The notes: generated by a model from the letters alone, not told the origin. A DNA stretch of 46,922 nt from Candidatus Gastranaerophilales bacterium (GCA_944323535.1 CALUSW010000008.1:1-46922), one strand, 5' to 3'; positions 25,221 to 35,179 are shown, counted from the stretch's first letter. Numbers and translations are program-made.

Positions 25221-26657
25221 ATGAATATAAGTATTTCTCATAATTTCCCTTCCGGAATATCAACCGGTACCAACAAACAATTTACCCGTACTACAAGGGA
25301 GAAATCAGACTGCTGTGAGTTTTCTTCAAAACAAAAAACTCCGTCATTTAAAAAAAGTTTCTTTGCGTCTTTCTTTGCGCCGAAAAATGAAATTCCCAAA
25401 TATATAGACAACAATGCAAAACCGCCTTCAGATTTTGCAGTTGAAATTTCAAAAAATATTGAAAAAGTAGTAGAGAAAAAAATACCGGCTGAAAATTTTG
25501 CAAGTATTATGACTCCGGAAGAATTCAGAGAAATTCTCCCGTCATTAAAAGAAGAAAACTTTATTTCAAATAGAAAAAACAGAGATTCAGGAATATACTG
25601 TGCGGATCTTGATTATCAAAGCAACTTCTCAAACGGAACCCAAAATATATTCGACTTATTAGATGATGTTGCCGCATATGCGGATGAATACTACAAAAAA
25701 ACAGGCAAAAAATTTATATTTGCACTGGCAGACAGAGATTTACTTGAAGGCTTACAGCATGCTGTAAGAATTATAGGAAGCGATCCCGAAAAATTTAAAA
25801 ATGTTAAATTCCTTCCGGCATTCAAGATGTCCTTTGCCCATAAAGCACCTACATCAGGTTTAGGATATGAAAACAGTGAAATGATAATATACGGTGTAAA
25901 TCCTTTCTCGGAAAATTTGATTAACTTTGTAGAAAATACAATACAAAAAAGAAAAAAAATGACTGTCGAGTTTATAAAAAAAGTAAATCATCTTTATCCG
26001 GAATTTGCATACAGTATAATTGAGTTTGCACAACAAAACCAGCTAAAATATAAAAGAAGTTTTGCTGTATCCAATTTATACTGGAGAGCAAGAGAATATG
26101 CGGAAACAAAAGGTGATACAGCAATAAGGGGGAAAAAATTTATACCTGAAGATGTAATAGTTGAAGCGGAAAATATTCTAAACGAACTGGACGATATTTA
26201 TCTCGGCTCCGAAAATTCCGGGTTTTCTCCTTTGGGAACAACTATAATAAAGGACTCTGAAGTAAATAAAAATATAAAAGAAGTTTTTGAAGAATACTCT
26301 ACACATTTTGATGAATCGCAGGGCAGAGTAATTTCTGCAGCAGAAAACCTGTATGACGATATGATTGACTGTTTAAGTAAAGAACCGCAAAAACCAGTAC
26401 TGGCTTTATCTGCTCCATTCTACTTTTCACATTATTTTGAAGAATCAGGCTCCAAAACTTTTGAAAAAGTCGTAAAATTTATTAAAGAATTACAAGAAAA
26501 TTCTAACGGAATGCTTCTTGCATTTGAATCAGTTGTGCCTAAATATGATTTAGATTCAAATCTGACTCCGGATATTATTAAAAACTTCAATAATTATATG
26601 AGAAATAATACAGATCTTTATGAAGTCGGCGGAAGTTTTGCAAAACGCATGTTTTAG
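25221..26657 (+). CDS. PHP-domain-like protein with degenerate metal-binding motifs
   Basis: A 478-residue protein with no assigned close family. Residues 127-210 follow the PHP phosphoesterase pattern: YCADLDYQSNFSNGT (127-140) aligns with the DLHxHTxxSDG motif, FALADRDLLEGLQHA (167-181) with the aiTDHDxxxG motif, and VKFLPAFKMSF with the PGxE strand. The metal-binding His residues appear replaced (H to D and Q in the first motif, H to R in the second), so catalysis by the usual trinuclear site is doubtful. The first 75 residues are Ser/Lys-rich and probably disordered, without a signal peptide. The rest is helical, ending LYEVGGSFAKRMF. A TTGGAG site precedes the ATG. A pseudo-enzyme or a different metal site is possible. 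The alignment is by eye. Confidence 0.6.
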   Translation: MNISISHNFPSGISTGTNKQFTRTTREKSDCCEFSSKQKTPSFKKSFFASFFAPKNEIPKYIDNNAKPPSDFAVEISKNIEKVVEKKIPAENFASIMTPEEFREILPSLKEENFISNRKNRDSGIYCADLDYQSNFSNGTQNIFDLLDDVAAYADEYYKKTGKKFIFALADRDLLEGLQHAVRIIGSDPEKFKNVKFLPAFKMSFAHKAPTSGLGYENSEMIIYGVNPFSENLINFVENTIQKRKKMTVEFIKKVNHLYPEFAYSIIEFAQQNQLKYKRSFAVSNLYWRAREYAETKGDTAIRGKKFIPEDVIVEAENILNELDDIYLGSENSGFSPLGTTIIKDSEVNKNIKEVFEEYSTHFDESQGRVISAAENLYDDMIDCLSKEPQKPVLALSAPFYFSHYFEESGSKTFEKVVKFIKELQENSNGMLLAFESVVPKYDLDSNLTPDIIKNFNNYMRNNTDLYEVGGSFAKRMF

Positions 26658-26661
26658 CATT

Positions 26662-27537
26662 CTATTTTGCAAGATTATAAGTTAATACAACATCATTACC
26701 CTGCTCTGATATATATAAAACATCATTTTTTATATACAAGAAATATGGCTTTGAAACTTTTTCCATAAAAACACTGACACCGCCGCCTTTAGTTATTTTC
26801 AAAATATTATCGGATTCATAGTTAGCAACATATATATTATCATATTTATCAATAGCAAGCCCGACAGGTCCATCCAGTAAATAATCTTTAACAAAATTAG
26901 TTTTTTTCTTATTTTTATCCACTTTTATTATTGCATTATCAGAATATGAAGCAACAAACATATTTCCTTCAGAATCAACTGCCATGCCGGCTGGAGAATT
27001 AAATTTATCTATTAAAACTCTTTTATTTTTATCGGCTGTTGATATTTTGGATCTTGCCACTCTGTTTTTCTGCATATCGAATTGTTCTTTTGAATCCAGA
27101 TACAATTGTCTTGCAATTCCATACCCTGCATAATCATCAGGAATATATTCCAGATACTTCATCGCCAGAGAATAATTTTTTCTGTTGTATGAAATTTTTG
27201 CCGCCTGAAGTATTGCATCATAATCGGACGGATTAATTGCAATAACCTTGACATACGTGTTATATGCTTCATCATACTTTTTCTGAGCTATATATATTGA
27301 GGCAATATTATAATAAGCATCAGACATTTTGGGATTATACTCGATTGCTTTTTGAAAAGCAGCAATCGCACTGTCATATGCTTTAATTCTTGTAAATTCT
27401 ATTCCTTGTTTATACAAAGAAACTGCATATTGCATATCTTCTTCGGGAATTTCCATATCATCAGCATACGAAACAGAATTCACGAATGAAAATATCATAA
27501 GTATTTGTATTAATAACAAAAAGATTTTCTTTTTCAT
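26662..27537 (-). CDS. Secreted TPR-NHL repeat protein
   Basis: A 291-residue protein with a signal peptide (KIFLLLIQILMIFSFVNSVSYA). Residues about 40-160 hold TPR repeats (YDSAIAAFQKAIEYNPKMSD, then YDEAYNTYVKVIAINPSDYD). Residues about 180-290 hold NHL-type beta-propeller blades (FNSPAGMAVDSEGNMFVASY, then LDGPVGLAIDKYDNIYVANY). Only about three blades are present, so a closed propeller would need oligomers. TPR plus NHL implies protein binding in the periplasm. The ATG overlaps the gatA stop by one base (TAATG), so it is translationally coupled to gatA, although no functional link is obvious. Confidence 0.8.
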   Translation of the reverse strand: MKKKIFLLLIQILMIFSFVNSVSYADDMEIPEEDMQYAVSLYKQGIEFTRIKAYDSAIAAFQKAIEYNPKMSDAYYNIASIYIAQKKYDEAYNTYVKVIAINPSDYDAILQAAKISYNRKNYSLAMKYLEYIPDDYAGYGIARQLYLDSKEQFDMQKNRVARSKISTADKNKRVLIDKFNSPAGMAVDSEGNMFVASYSDNAIIKVDKNKKKTNFVKDYLLDGPVGLAIDKYDNIYVANYESDNILKITKGGGVSVFMEKVSKPYFLYIKNDVLYISEQGNDVVLTYNLAK

Positions 27538-29015
27538 TACACCAAGGTCATTGAAGGAATACTATAGTTAAATTGTACAACTTCTTCTAACTTAAAGGCA
27601 ACATTTAACAATTTATTTTCGTTTAAACAATTTGCCTGAAGCTGCAATCCGACCGGCATCTTATCCTTATCCAGCCCGAGCGGAATATTCATTGCAGGAA
27701 TACCTGCAAGATTTGCCGTAATTGTTGCGATGTCGGTTAAATACATACTTAAAGGATCTTCTACCTTTGAACCAATATCAAAAGCTGTATGAGGACATGT
27801 CGGCGATAATAAAACATCAACTTTAGAAAAAGCATTATCAAAATCATTTTTAATAAGTCTTCTCAGCTGCTGCGCCTTCTTATAATATGCATCATAATAT
27901 CCGGAACTTAAGGCATAAGTACCCAGCATTATTCTTCTTTTTACCTCTTCGCCAAAACCTTCTGCTCTCGTTTTTACGTACATATCATATAAATTTTCGG
28001 CATTTTTTGTTCTGTAGCCGTATTTTACCCCGTCAAAACGTGCAAGATTTGAACTGGCTTCAGCGGTTGCTACAATGTAATATACAGCTATTGAATATTT
28101 TATCAACGGCAGAGAAATCTCAACAATTTCAGCCCCCATTGATTTATACATTTCCAACGATTTTTGTATATATTTAGAAACATCTTCTGAAAGCCCCTCA
28201 GAGCACAATTCTTTTATGTATCCTATTTTTGTACCTTTCAGAGTATTGTTTAAATCTTTTGTAAAGTCAGAAGAAGCCTGATTTAAAGATGTAGAATCTT
28301 TTTCATCATAACCTGAAATTACATTCAAAAGTAATGCCGCATCTTCAACATTTCTTGTAATAGGTCCTATTTGATCAAGAGATGAGGCAAAAGCAATCAA
28401 CCCGTATCTTGATACTCTGCCGTATGTTGGTTTTAATCCTACCAAACCGCAATAACTTGCAGGAAGTCTTATGCTTCCTCCGGTATCAGACCCGAGAGCT
28501 ATTGTTGCTTCGCCTGCCGCAACGGCAGCTGCACTTCCGCCCGAACTTCCTCCCGGAACCTTTTTCAAATTCCAGGGATTTCTTACTATTTTAAAGGCGG
28601 AATTTTCATTACTTGAACCCATGGCAAATTCGTCTAAATTAGCTTTACCAATTATCGGAATAAGATTTGATTTTAATTTTTTTGTAACCGTAGCATCATA
28701 AGGAGATATAAAATTCTCTAAAATTTTGCTCGATGCCGTTGTCGGATATGATTTTAGATTAATATTATCTTTCAAAGCAAGAGGTATACCTGCCAATGGC
28801 GGAATATCTTCACCTTTTTGCAGTTTTTCATCAACTTTTTTTGCTGTTTCAAGTGCAAACTCCTTTGTCAGCGAATTATAAGCTCCTATCTGTCCGTCAA
28901 CATTTTCAACCTGACTATAAACAGCCTCGGTAAGTTCTACCGCACTTACTTCTTTATTTAATAACGCCTTTCTTTGCACAGAAGAAGGCTTTGTAATTAA
29001 CTCACGTATTTCCAA
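27537..29015 (-). CDS. gatA: Aspartyl/glutamyl-tRNA amidotransferase subunit A
   Basis: GatA is the glutaminase/amidase of GatCAB, which makes Gln-tRNA and Asn-tRNA from mischarged Glu-tRNA and Asp-tRNA. The 492-residue protein has the Ser-cisSer-Lys triad region: LKDNI with the catalytic Lys (about 82), GGSSGGSAAAVAAG (about 155-168) and GSDTGGSIRLP. The C-terminal NIPLGLDKDKMPVGLQL block is typical. Start is TTG at 29015, preceded by GAGAGG at suitable spacing. gatB and gatC are not nearby. It is divergent from ruvB. Confidence 0.96.
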   Translation of the reverse strand: MEIRELITKPSSVQRKALLNKEVSAVELTEAVYSQVENVDGQIGAYNSLTKEFALETAKKVDEKLQKGEDIPPLAGIPLALKDNINLKSYPTTASSKILENFISPYDATVTKKLKSNLIPIIGKANLDEFAMGSSNENSAFKIVRNPWNLKKVPGGSSGGSAAAVAAGEATIALGSDTGGSIRLPASYCGLVGLKPTYGRVSRYGLIAFASSLDQIGPITRNVEDAALLLNVISGYDEKDSTSLNQASSDFTKDLNNTLKGTKIGYIKELCSEGLSEDVSKYIQKSLEMYKSMGAEIVEISLPLIKYSIAVYYIVATAEASSNLARFDGVKYGYRTKNAENLYDMYVKTRAEGFGEEVKRRIMLGTYALSSGYYDAYYKKAQQLRRLIKNDFDNAFSKVDVLLSPTCPHTAFDIGSKVEDPLSMYLTDIATITANLAGIPAMNIPLGLDKDKMPVGLQLQANCLNENKLLNVAFKLEEVVQFNYSIPSMTLV

Positions 29016-29128
29016 TTTAATTACCTCTCATGCTAACTTGATAATATTATAAATTAAACTAAATATAATTGTTAGTTTTTTAAGTTTTAATAGTTATTAT
29101 GATATTATATAAAAAAAGGCGGATTAAA

Positions 29129-30190
29129 TTGACAATTATATCAGACGACGATAATAAAAAATTTAAACATGCAAAAAACGAAGATACTTCTTCAAAAGAA
29201 ATATCATACGATATGTCTTTTGAAACAAATATAAGACCAAAATGTTTTAATGATTACATAGGACAGACCGGACTTAAATCCACATTAAAAATATCAATTG
29301 AAGCCTCCAAAAAAAGAGAACTGCCGTTAGATCATATATTATTTTACGGTCCCCCCGGACTTGGCAAAACTACTCTTGCATCCGTTATTGCAGCAGAAAT
29401 GAACTCCAATATTAAAATAACATCTGCTCCGTCTTTAGAACGGCCAAGAGATATCATAGGTATATTAATGTCATTAAAATCAGGCGACATTCTTTTCATT
29501 GATGAAATTCACAGATTAAATAAAATATCCGAAGAAATTCTCTATCCTGCCATGGAGGATTTTTATCTTGATATGACAACAGGAAAATCCCAAACATTAA
29601 AGTCCATAAGAATTCCTATACCTAAGTTTACTTTAATAGGGGCAACAACAAAAGCAGGATCTCTCTCAGGTCCATTAAGAGACCGGTTTGGAATAATTCA
29701 CAGGCTTGAATTTTATACAGATGAAGAATTAACAAAAGTAATTAAAAGAACTGCCGGTATTCTTAATATAGAAATTAATGAAGAAGGTGCAAAATCAATA
29801 GCAAAACGTTCAAGAGGAACACCGAGAATAGCAAACAGGCTGGTTAAAAGGGTAAGAGACTATGCAATAGTTGAAGCTGACGGTTTAATTGATTCTAAAA
29901 CTGCGGAAAAAGCACTTGATATTTTGCAAATAGATAAATTCGGGCTTGATAATACAGACCGAAGTCTTTTAAACATTATTGCCGAAAAATATAACGGAGG
30001 TCCCGTCGGAATTGAAACACTTGCAACGGCTCTCGGAGAAGATGTTAAAACAATAGAAGACGTTTATGAACCGTATCTTGTTCAAAAAGGTTTTATACAA
30101 AGGACTCCGCGCGGAAGAAGATTGACCCCGTATGCCTGTAAATGCTTTAATATATCCGATATTAATATCCAGCAGCAGCTGTTTGACTAG
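29129..30190 (+). CDS. ruvB: Holliday junction branch migration helicase RuvB
   Basis: Hexameric AAA+ motor that drives branch migration with RuvA. Motifs: [11 protein letters not shown], the Walker [10 protein letters not shown] (about 74-82), Walker [30 protein letters not shown] (sensor/arginine-finger region), [18 protein letters not shown], and the C-terminal winged helix [16 protein letters not shown] with FIQRTPRGR. The start is set at TTG 29129 because AAAGGCGG lies just upstream; the ATG at 29099, ten codons earlier, has no ribosome site. Length 353 residues is normal. ruvA and ruvC are not in the window. Confidence 0.96.
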   Translation: MTIISDDDNKKFKHAKNEDTSSKEISYDMSFETNIRPKCFNDYIGQTGLKSTLKISIEASKKRELPLDHILFYGPPGLGKTTLASVIAAEMNSNIKITSAPSLERPRDIIGILMSLKSGDILFIDEIHRLNKISEEILYPAMEDFYLDMTTGKSQTLKSIRIPIPKFTLIGATTKAGSLSGPLRDRFGIIHRLEFYTDEELTKVIKRTAGILNIEINEEGAKSIAKRSRGTPRIANRLVKRVRDYAIVEADGLIDSKTAEKALDILQIDKFGLDNTDRSLLNIIAEKYNGGPVGIETLATALGEDVKTIEDVYEPYLVQKGFIQRTPRGRRLTPYACKCFNISDINIQQQLFD

Positions 30191-30236
30191 TTACTATAGA
30201 CAATACGCTGCTTTATATCTTTTGTAAATTTCCGTT

Positions 30237-31199
30237 TTATTGCAATATTTTATTTAAAACAGCATTGACTGTTTCAAAAGCTAAAACGGTAGGAGATGTT
30301 TCAGATAAAGCATTTAACATCATAAAGTCATGACAGGTTCCGGATATTCTGGCGCATTTTACCTCCACTCCGGCATTATCGAGTTTTATTGCATATTTTT
30401 CTCCCTCATCTCTGAGTACATCATTTTCCGCTGTTATAATCAGTGCTGGAGGCAAACCTTTCAAATTTTCATCTTTAGCAGCCATAGGAACCGCGTAAAT
30501 ATTATCGTAATAATTTTCGTTCTGCAAATATGACTTCCAGAACCATTCCATAGATTTTTTTGTAAGCCATGGACCGTTTTCAAACTCTGTATATGATGAA
30601 GTATTCATATTGATATCCAAGGCAGGGTATAAAAGCAATTGAAAAATAATTTTAGCTCCGTTTTCTTCTTTTGCCCTGACGGCAGCTGCCGCAGCCATAC
30701 CTGCACCGGCACTGTCTCCGGCAAGTATTATTTTTTCGGGATTTATATTGTAAACTTCATGATTTTTATATAAAAAATCCACAGCGGCATAAACTTGATT
30801 AAAAGGCAGAGGGAATGCGGCTTCAGGGGAATGTGTATATTTTATAAAAGCAGCACAGCTGTTTGTATTTATACAAAGCTTTCTTAACAACATATCATGA
30901 GTAATTTCACTGCCCATAATCCAGCCTCCGCCATGAACATATATAATCAGCGGCAGTTTTTGATGCAATGCATTTAAAGGTCTTATAAATCTTAGTTCAA
31001 TATTACCTGCAAGCTCTGTTGCTATTTGTGTATCCGATATATCAGCCTTTATTTCTTTATAAGTCTCTTTTTGTATATCTTCAAGAAATTTCCTTGCACC
31101 ATCTGTCCCCAGTTCATACAAAGGCTTATCAGAACGCTGCTCCTGTTTCGTTATAAATTCATTTACGCTATTATATAAATTTTTATATTTTTTTTGCAT
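30237..31199 (-). CDS. Alpha/beta hydrolase, HSL-type esterase
   Basis: A 320-residue cytoplasmic hydrolase of the hormone-sensitive-lipase/acetyl-esterase group. It has the oxyanion-hole motif HGGGWIMGS (about 89-97), the nucleophile GDSAGAGMAA (about 161-170), the acid in AENDVLRDEG (about 258) and the base in GTCHDFMML (about 291). The substrate is probably a short-chain acyl ester, possibly acetylated sugars; this cannot be fixed from sequence. No signal peptide. It stands alone, convergent with ruvB (46 bases apart) and divergent from feoAB. Confidence 0.9.
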   Translation of the reverse strand: MQKKYKNLYNSVNEFITKQEQRSDKPLYELGTDGARKFLEDIQKETYKEIKADISDTQIATELAGNIELRFIRPLNALHQKLPLIIYVHGGGWIMGSEITHDMLLRKLCINTNSCAAFIKYTHSPEAAFPLPFNQVYAAVDFLYKNHEVYNINPEKIILAGDSAGAGMAAAAAVRAKEENGAKIIFQLLLYPALDINMNTSSYTEFENGPWLTKKSMEWFWKSYLQNENYYDNIYAVPMAAKDENLKGLPPALIITAENDVLRDEGEKYAIKLDNAGVEVKCARISGTCHDFMMLNALSETSPTVLAFETVNAVLNKILQ

Positions 31200-31314
31200 A
31201 TTTGTTACCTTTTTTACAAAAATAATATAAAGATTAATTTAATTAATCCTCCTTTGATACTTATAAAAGAATAAATATTTATATGATTTATGTTAGAATT
31301 AATTAGAGAAAATT

Positions 31315-33684
31315 ATGGTAAATATAGTAAAAAAATTAACTTTAGCAGATTTAGGAATCGGAAAAGATGCTGTTATTGAAGCAATAGAGTGTGAAGATAA
31401 AGCATTAAGAAGGCATATACTTGATATGGGGCTTACTCCGGGCGTAGAAATCACTCTTATTAAAACCGCTCCGCTGGGCAACCCTATCGAAATAAGAGTA
31501 AGAGGATATGAACTTACTTTAAGAAAAGAAGATGCTGCAAACATAAAAATAATAGATGTTCACGATGCACATACCTGTAAAAAAAGAGATTTATTTTCCC
31601 AAAATACGGAACACTCAAAAATCGGAGAATCCATAACATATACAACCAGAAAAACAGAGAATGCAAAAATCAAAACAAAACTTAAGCTTGCCCTTGCCGG
31701 AAACCAGAATTCAGGGAAAACTACTCTTTTTAATCAGCTTACAGGCTCAAGCCAGCATGTGGGAAACTTTCCCGGAGTCACTGTAGACAGGGTCGACGGA
31801 ATAATAAAAAACTATCCGGATGTTACGGTTACGGATTTGCCCGGAATATACTCTCTATCCCCGTACAGTAATGAAGAAATTGTTACAAGAAACTTTATTT
31901 TAGATGAAAAACCTGACGGTATTATAAATATTGTTGATGCTGTTAATATAGAAAGAAATTTATTTTTAACTCTTCAGTTGATTGAACTTGATATACCAAT
32001 GGTAATTGCCTTAAATATGATGGATGAAGTACATAAAAACGGAGGCAGTATTGATGTAAACGGGCTTGAAGCAGTACTTGGAATTCCCGTTATTCCTATA
32101 TCAGCATCTAAAAATGAAGGATTAGACGAACTCGTTGAACATGCTGTAAATATTGCAAAATATCAGGAACATCCGGGAAGGTTAGACTTTTGCGACGCGA
32201 ACAAAATAAATGAAAAAAGTGTACATAAGTGTATACATTCAATCATTCATTTAATAGAAAATCATGCCGCAAGTGCAAATATTCCCGTAAGATTTGCCGC
32301 AACAAAGCTTGCCGAAGGCGATGAAATTATGGTAAAAACCCTAAATCTTAACAGTCAGGAAATAAATATTTGCAGCGAAATTATTACACAAATGGAAAAA
32401 GAAAGAGGGTTGGACAAAGAAGCCGCACTTGCCGATATGCGTTTTTCATTTATAGAAAATCTTTGCTATAAATTCGTACAAAAACCAACTGAATCTTTAA
32501 ACAGAAAAATCACGGAAAATATAGATAAAATTTTAACCGGAAAATATACGGCAATTCTTGCTTTTTTCGCAATAATGACAATTATATTTTATTTTACTTT
32601 CGGACCTCTCGGGAGTTTTTTATCTGTTCTGACAGAAAACGGGATAGAGTATTTTACCGTATTAACAGATAAAGCGTTAACCTCCTACGGCTTAAATCCA
32701 GTTGTACATTCTCTGATTATAGATGGAATTTATGCGGGAGTAGGCAGCGTATTAAGCTTTTTACCGGTTATAATTATTCTCTTTTTCTTTTTATCTATAT
32801 TAGAAGACAGCGGTTATATGGCAAGAGTTGCTTTTATAATGGATAAAATACTCCGCAAAATAGGTTTATCCGGAAGAAGTTTTGTCCCTATGATTATAGG
32901 TTTCGGATGCAGTGTTCCTGCTATTATGGCAACAAGAACACTTCCTTCCGAAAGGGACAGAAAAATGACAATTTTATTGACTCCGTTTATGAGCTGCAGC
33001 GCAAAACTTCCTATTTATGCGCTTTTTACTGCTGCATTTTTTAAAGAAAATCAGCTCCTTGTTATTATAAGTTTATATCTTATAGGAATTACGGCAGGAA
33101 TTTTTCTGGCCCTATTTATGAAAATATTTGTTTTTAAAGGACAGCCCGTACCTTTTGTTATGGAGCTGCCGGATTACAGAATGCCAAGCCCTGTAAATGT
33201 TTACAGACTAATTTATATGAAATCCAAAGATTTTATTACAAGAGCTTTTACAATAATCTTTATTGCTGCAATTGTAATATGGTTTTTGCAGAGTTTTGAC
33301 GCAAGATTGAATCTTGTATCCGATTCTGCAGACAGTCTTCTTGCTTTCTTAGGTAATTTGTTAGTTCCCGTATTCGAACCCCTTGGAATTTCTGACTGGC
33401 GTATTTCTACTGCCTTTATAACAGGATTTATGGCTAAAGAAAGTGTAGTAAGCACTTTAACCGTTCTTTTAGGCGGTGATGTTGATAAACTTCCGCTTTT
33501 ATTTACAAAACAAACTGCTTTTGTATTTTTAGTTTTTTCCTTATTATATACGCCTTGTGTTGCATCTATTGCTACTGTAAAGAAAGAACTCGGCAAGCAT
33601 TATGCACTTTTAGTAGTATTCTTACAATGCTTAATAGCCTGGATTATATCTTTTTTAATCTATTCAACAATCTTACTATTTTAA
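31315..33684 (+). CDS. feoB: FeoA-FeoB fusion, ferrous iron transporter
   Basis: A 789-residue protein joining two usually separate Feo subunits. Residues 1-82 are a FeoA SH3-like domain (LRRHILDMGLTPGVEITLIK, PIEIRVRGYELTLRKEDA). A linker of about 40 residues follows. Then comes the FeoB GTPase: G1 GNQNSGKTTLFNQLTG (about 133), G3 DLPGIYSLSPYS, G4 ALNMMDEV, and a membrane domain of about eight segments with SGRSFVPMIIGFGCSVPAIM and MSCSAKLPIYALF Gate motifs. Imports Fe(II) across the inner membrane, fitting anaerobic life. No separate feoA or feoC is seen. The intergenic region upstream is only 115 bases; no Fur site could be named. Confidence 0.95.
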   Translation: MVNIVKKLTLADLGIGKDAVIEAIECEDKALRRHILDMGLTPGVEITLIKTAPLGNPIEIRVRGYELTLRKEDAANIKIIDVHDAHTCKKRDLFSQNTEHSKIGESITYTTRKTENAKIKTKLKLALAGNQNSGKTTLFNQLTGSSQHVGNFPGVTVDRVDGIIKNYPDVTVTDLPGIYSLSPYSNEEIVTRNFILDEKPDGIINIVDAVNIERNLFLTLQLIELDIPMVIALNMMDEVHKNGGSIDVNGLEAVLGIPVIPISASKNEGLDELVEHAVNIAKYQEHPGRLDFCDANKINEKSVHKCIHSIIHLIENHAASANIPVRFAATKLAEGDEIMVKTLNLNSQEINICSEIITQMEKERGLDKEAALADMRFSFIENLCYKFVQKPTESLNRKITENIDKILTGKYTAILAFFAIMTIIFYFTFGPLGSFLSVLTENGIEYFTVLTDKALTSYGLNPVVHSLIIDGIYAGVGSVLSFLPVIIILFFFLSILEDSGYMARVAFIMDKILRKIGLSGRSFVPMIIGFGCSVPAIMATRTLPSERDRKMTILLTPFMSCSAKLPIYALFTAAFFKENQLLVIISLYLIGITAGIFLALFMKIFVFKGQPVPFVMELPDYRMPSPVNVYRLIYMKSKDFITRAFTIIFIAAIVIWFLQSFDARLNLVSDSADSLLAFLGNLLVPVFEPLGISDWRISTAFITGFMAKESVVSTLTVLLGGDVDKLPLLFTKQTAFVFLVFSLLYTPCVASIATVKKELGKHYALLVVFLQCLIAWIISFLIYSTILLF

Positions 33685-33910
33685 AATAAAAATTTTTACA
33701 TATTTTTCACTATATTATATTAAGTTTTGTAAATTTTTTTAATTATAACAAAAATATACATACCCGTATAACATTGAATTTTATAGTTTTATGCATTTTA
33801 CCAATTTTTTTTATTTTTTCAATTAGCCTTATAGGCTATATCCAATCGAATTATATTTCATTATATTTATTATTAATTTGTTATTTATTTACACTACAGG
33901 TCAGCAAAAC
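33685..33910. other. AT-rich intergenic region before the histidine kinase
   Basis: 226 bases, nearly all A and T, with runs of T. A short hairpin TAGCC-TTAT-AGGCTA lies near 33823-33838. No gene or confident promoter was seen. The T-rich stretch just after feoAB has no hairpin that would clearly end its transcript. Confidence 0.3.
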
Positions 33911-35179
33911 ATGCCATATTTAAAAAAATTAGCAGCATTATTATTTCCATGTATCATTGCATTTGTTGCTCTAACATACACAAAGATATTTAATGAAGGA
34001 AATATACCTGTTGAAAAAGGATTAATTCTCTGTTTTTTTATCTTTATATCTAATTTTTTAGTTTATTTAATCAGCAAAATAGAGAAGAAGAAACTGGAAG
34101 ATAAAATTATACTTCAACATTCTCAAATGGCAAGTATATTGAATAATACACCGTTAAATATGTATTTAAAAGATATTGAAGGAAAAATACTATTAACAAA
34201 CAATAAATATTGCTCGGTTATAAATCTTACAAAAGAACAACTAATTGGACGCAACACATATAATATTTACAAGAATTCCGAAATTTGTAAAAAAGAAGAT
34301 CAAAAAGTTATACAAACAAAAGAATGTATATTAACAGAAAGAAATATTGAAACTGTAAACGGTTCCAGTTTCTGGTGCAGAGTTATAAAATCACCTGTTT
34401 TTAATACGTCAGGAGACGTAGTCAGTATTGTAGTAATTTTTCAGAATATTAATTCTGAAAAAGAAATAGAAGAAAGAAAAAACACTTTTGTAGCAACAAT
34501 GACACATGATTTAAAAACTCCGACAATAGCCCAGATAAGAGCACTTGACCTATTGTTAAAAAATTCTTTCGGCGCGCTCAATGAAGCACAAAAAGAAACT
34601 GTCACCCAGATAAAAAATTCTTGTAACTATATGTATAAACTGATTTATACAATCCTTGACACTTATTTATATGATAACGGACAAACATCAATGAAATACG
34701 AAGAATTTAACATAATAGATTTAATTAACGAAACAATAAACGAAATTTCTAATCTTGCAGTAGAAAGAGAACAACATATAACAATAAATTCAAAACTATC
34801 CGGAGATAATATAACTGCTGACAGATTTCAATTAAAACGTGTAATTACAAATATGCTTTCAAATGCAATAAACTACGGATTTAAGAATACAGATATCGAA
34901 ATTATTACTGAAGATGATTCAAAGAATATAAAAGTGAGCATAAAAAATAAAGCAAACTATATTCCGGAAGAAAAACTTATAGATATTTATGAAAAATTTA
35001 AAACTGCTCAAAATGCAAAATTTCGCAAAACATCTACAGGATTGGGATTATATTTATCAAAACAAATTATTGATGCCCATAAAGGAAGTGTTTATGTTTC
35101 AAGCAATAAAAATGAAACATGTACATTTGGATTTTCTATCCCGAGAACAACAGAGAATATAACTGTCGAGAATAAATAA
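33911..35179 (+). CDS. Orphan PAS sensor histidine kinase with degenerate G1 box
   Basis: A membrane sensor kinase of 422 residues from the ATG at 33911, which has AGG in front; an in-frame TTG lies at 33878 without a ribosome site. Two transmembrane segments (about 6-26 and 35-57) are followed by a PAS domain (NTPLNMYLKDIEGKILLTNN), then the DHp helix with phospho-acceptor His in ATMTHDLKTP (about residue 199). The ATPase domain has N box NMLSNAINYGF and G2 box STGLGLYLSKQII. The G1 box, normally DxGxG, reads NKANYIP, so the adenine-contacting Asp is missing. No response regulator adjoins. It may be a weak kinase or have an altered nucleotide mode; activity is not certain. Confidence 0.88.
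   Translation: MPYLKKLAALLFPCIIAFVALTYTKIFNEGNIPVEKGLILCFFIFISNFLVYLISKIEKKKLEDKIILQHSQMASILNNTPLNMYLKDIEGKILLTNNKYCSVINLTKEQLIGRNTYNIYKNSEICKKEDQKVIQTKECILTERNIETVNGSSFWCRVIKSPVFNTSGDVVSIVVIFQNINSEKEIEERKNTFVATMTHDLKTPTIAQIRALDLLLKNSFGALNEAQKETVTQIKNSCNYMYKLIYTILDTYLYDNGQTSMKYEEFNIIDLINETINEISNLAVEREQHITINSKLSGDNITADRFQLKRVITNMLSNAINYGFKNTDIEIITEDDSKNIKVSIKNKANYIPEEKLIDIYEKFKTAQNAKFRKTSTGLGLYLSKQIIDAHKGSVYVSSNKNETCTFGFSIPRTTENITVENK

Noticed and set aside
29099-29128. ATG start at 29099 for ruvB
   Set aside because: No ribosome site upstream, whereas TTG 29129 follows AAAGGCGG and gives the normal RuvB N-terminus.
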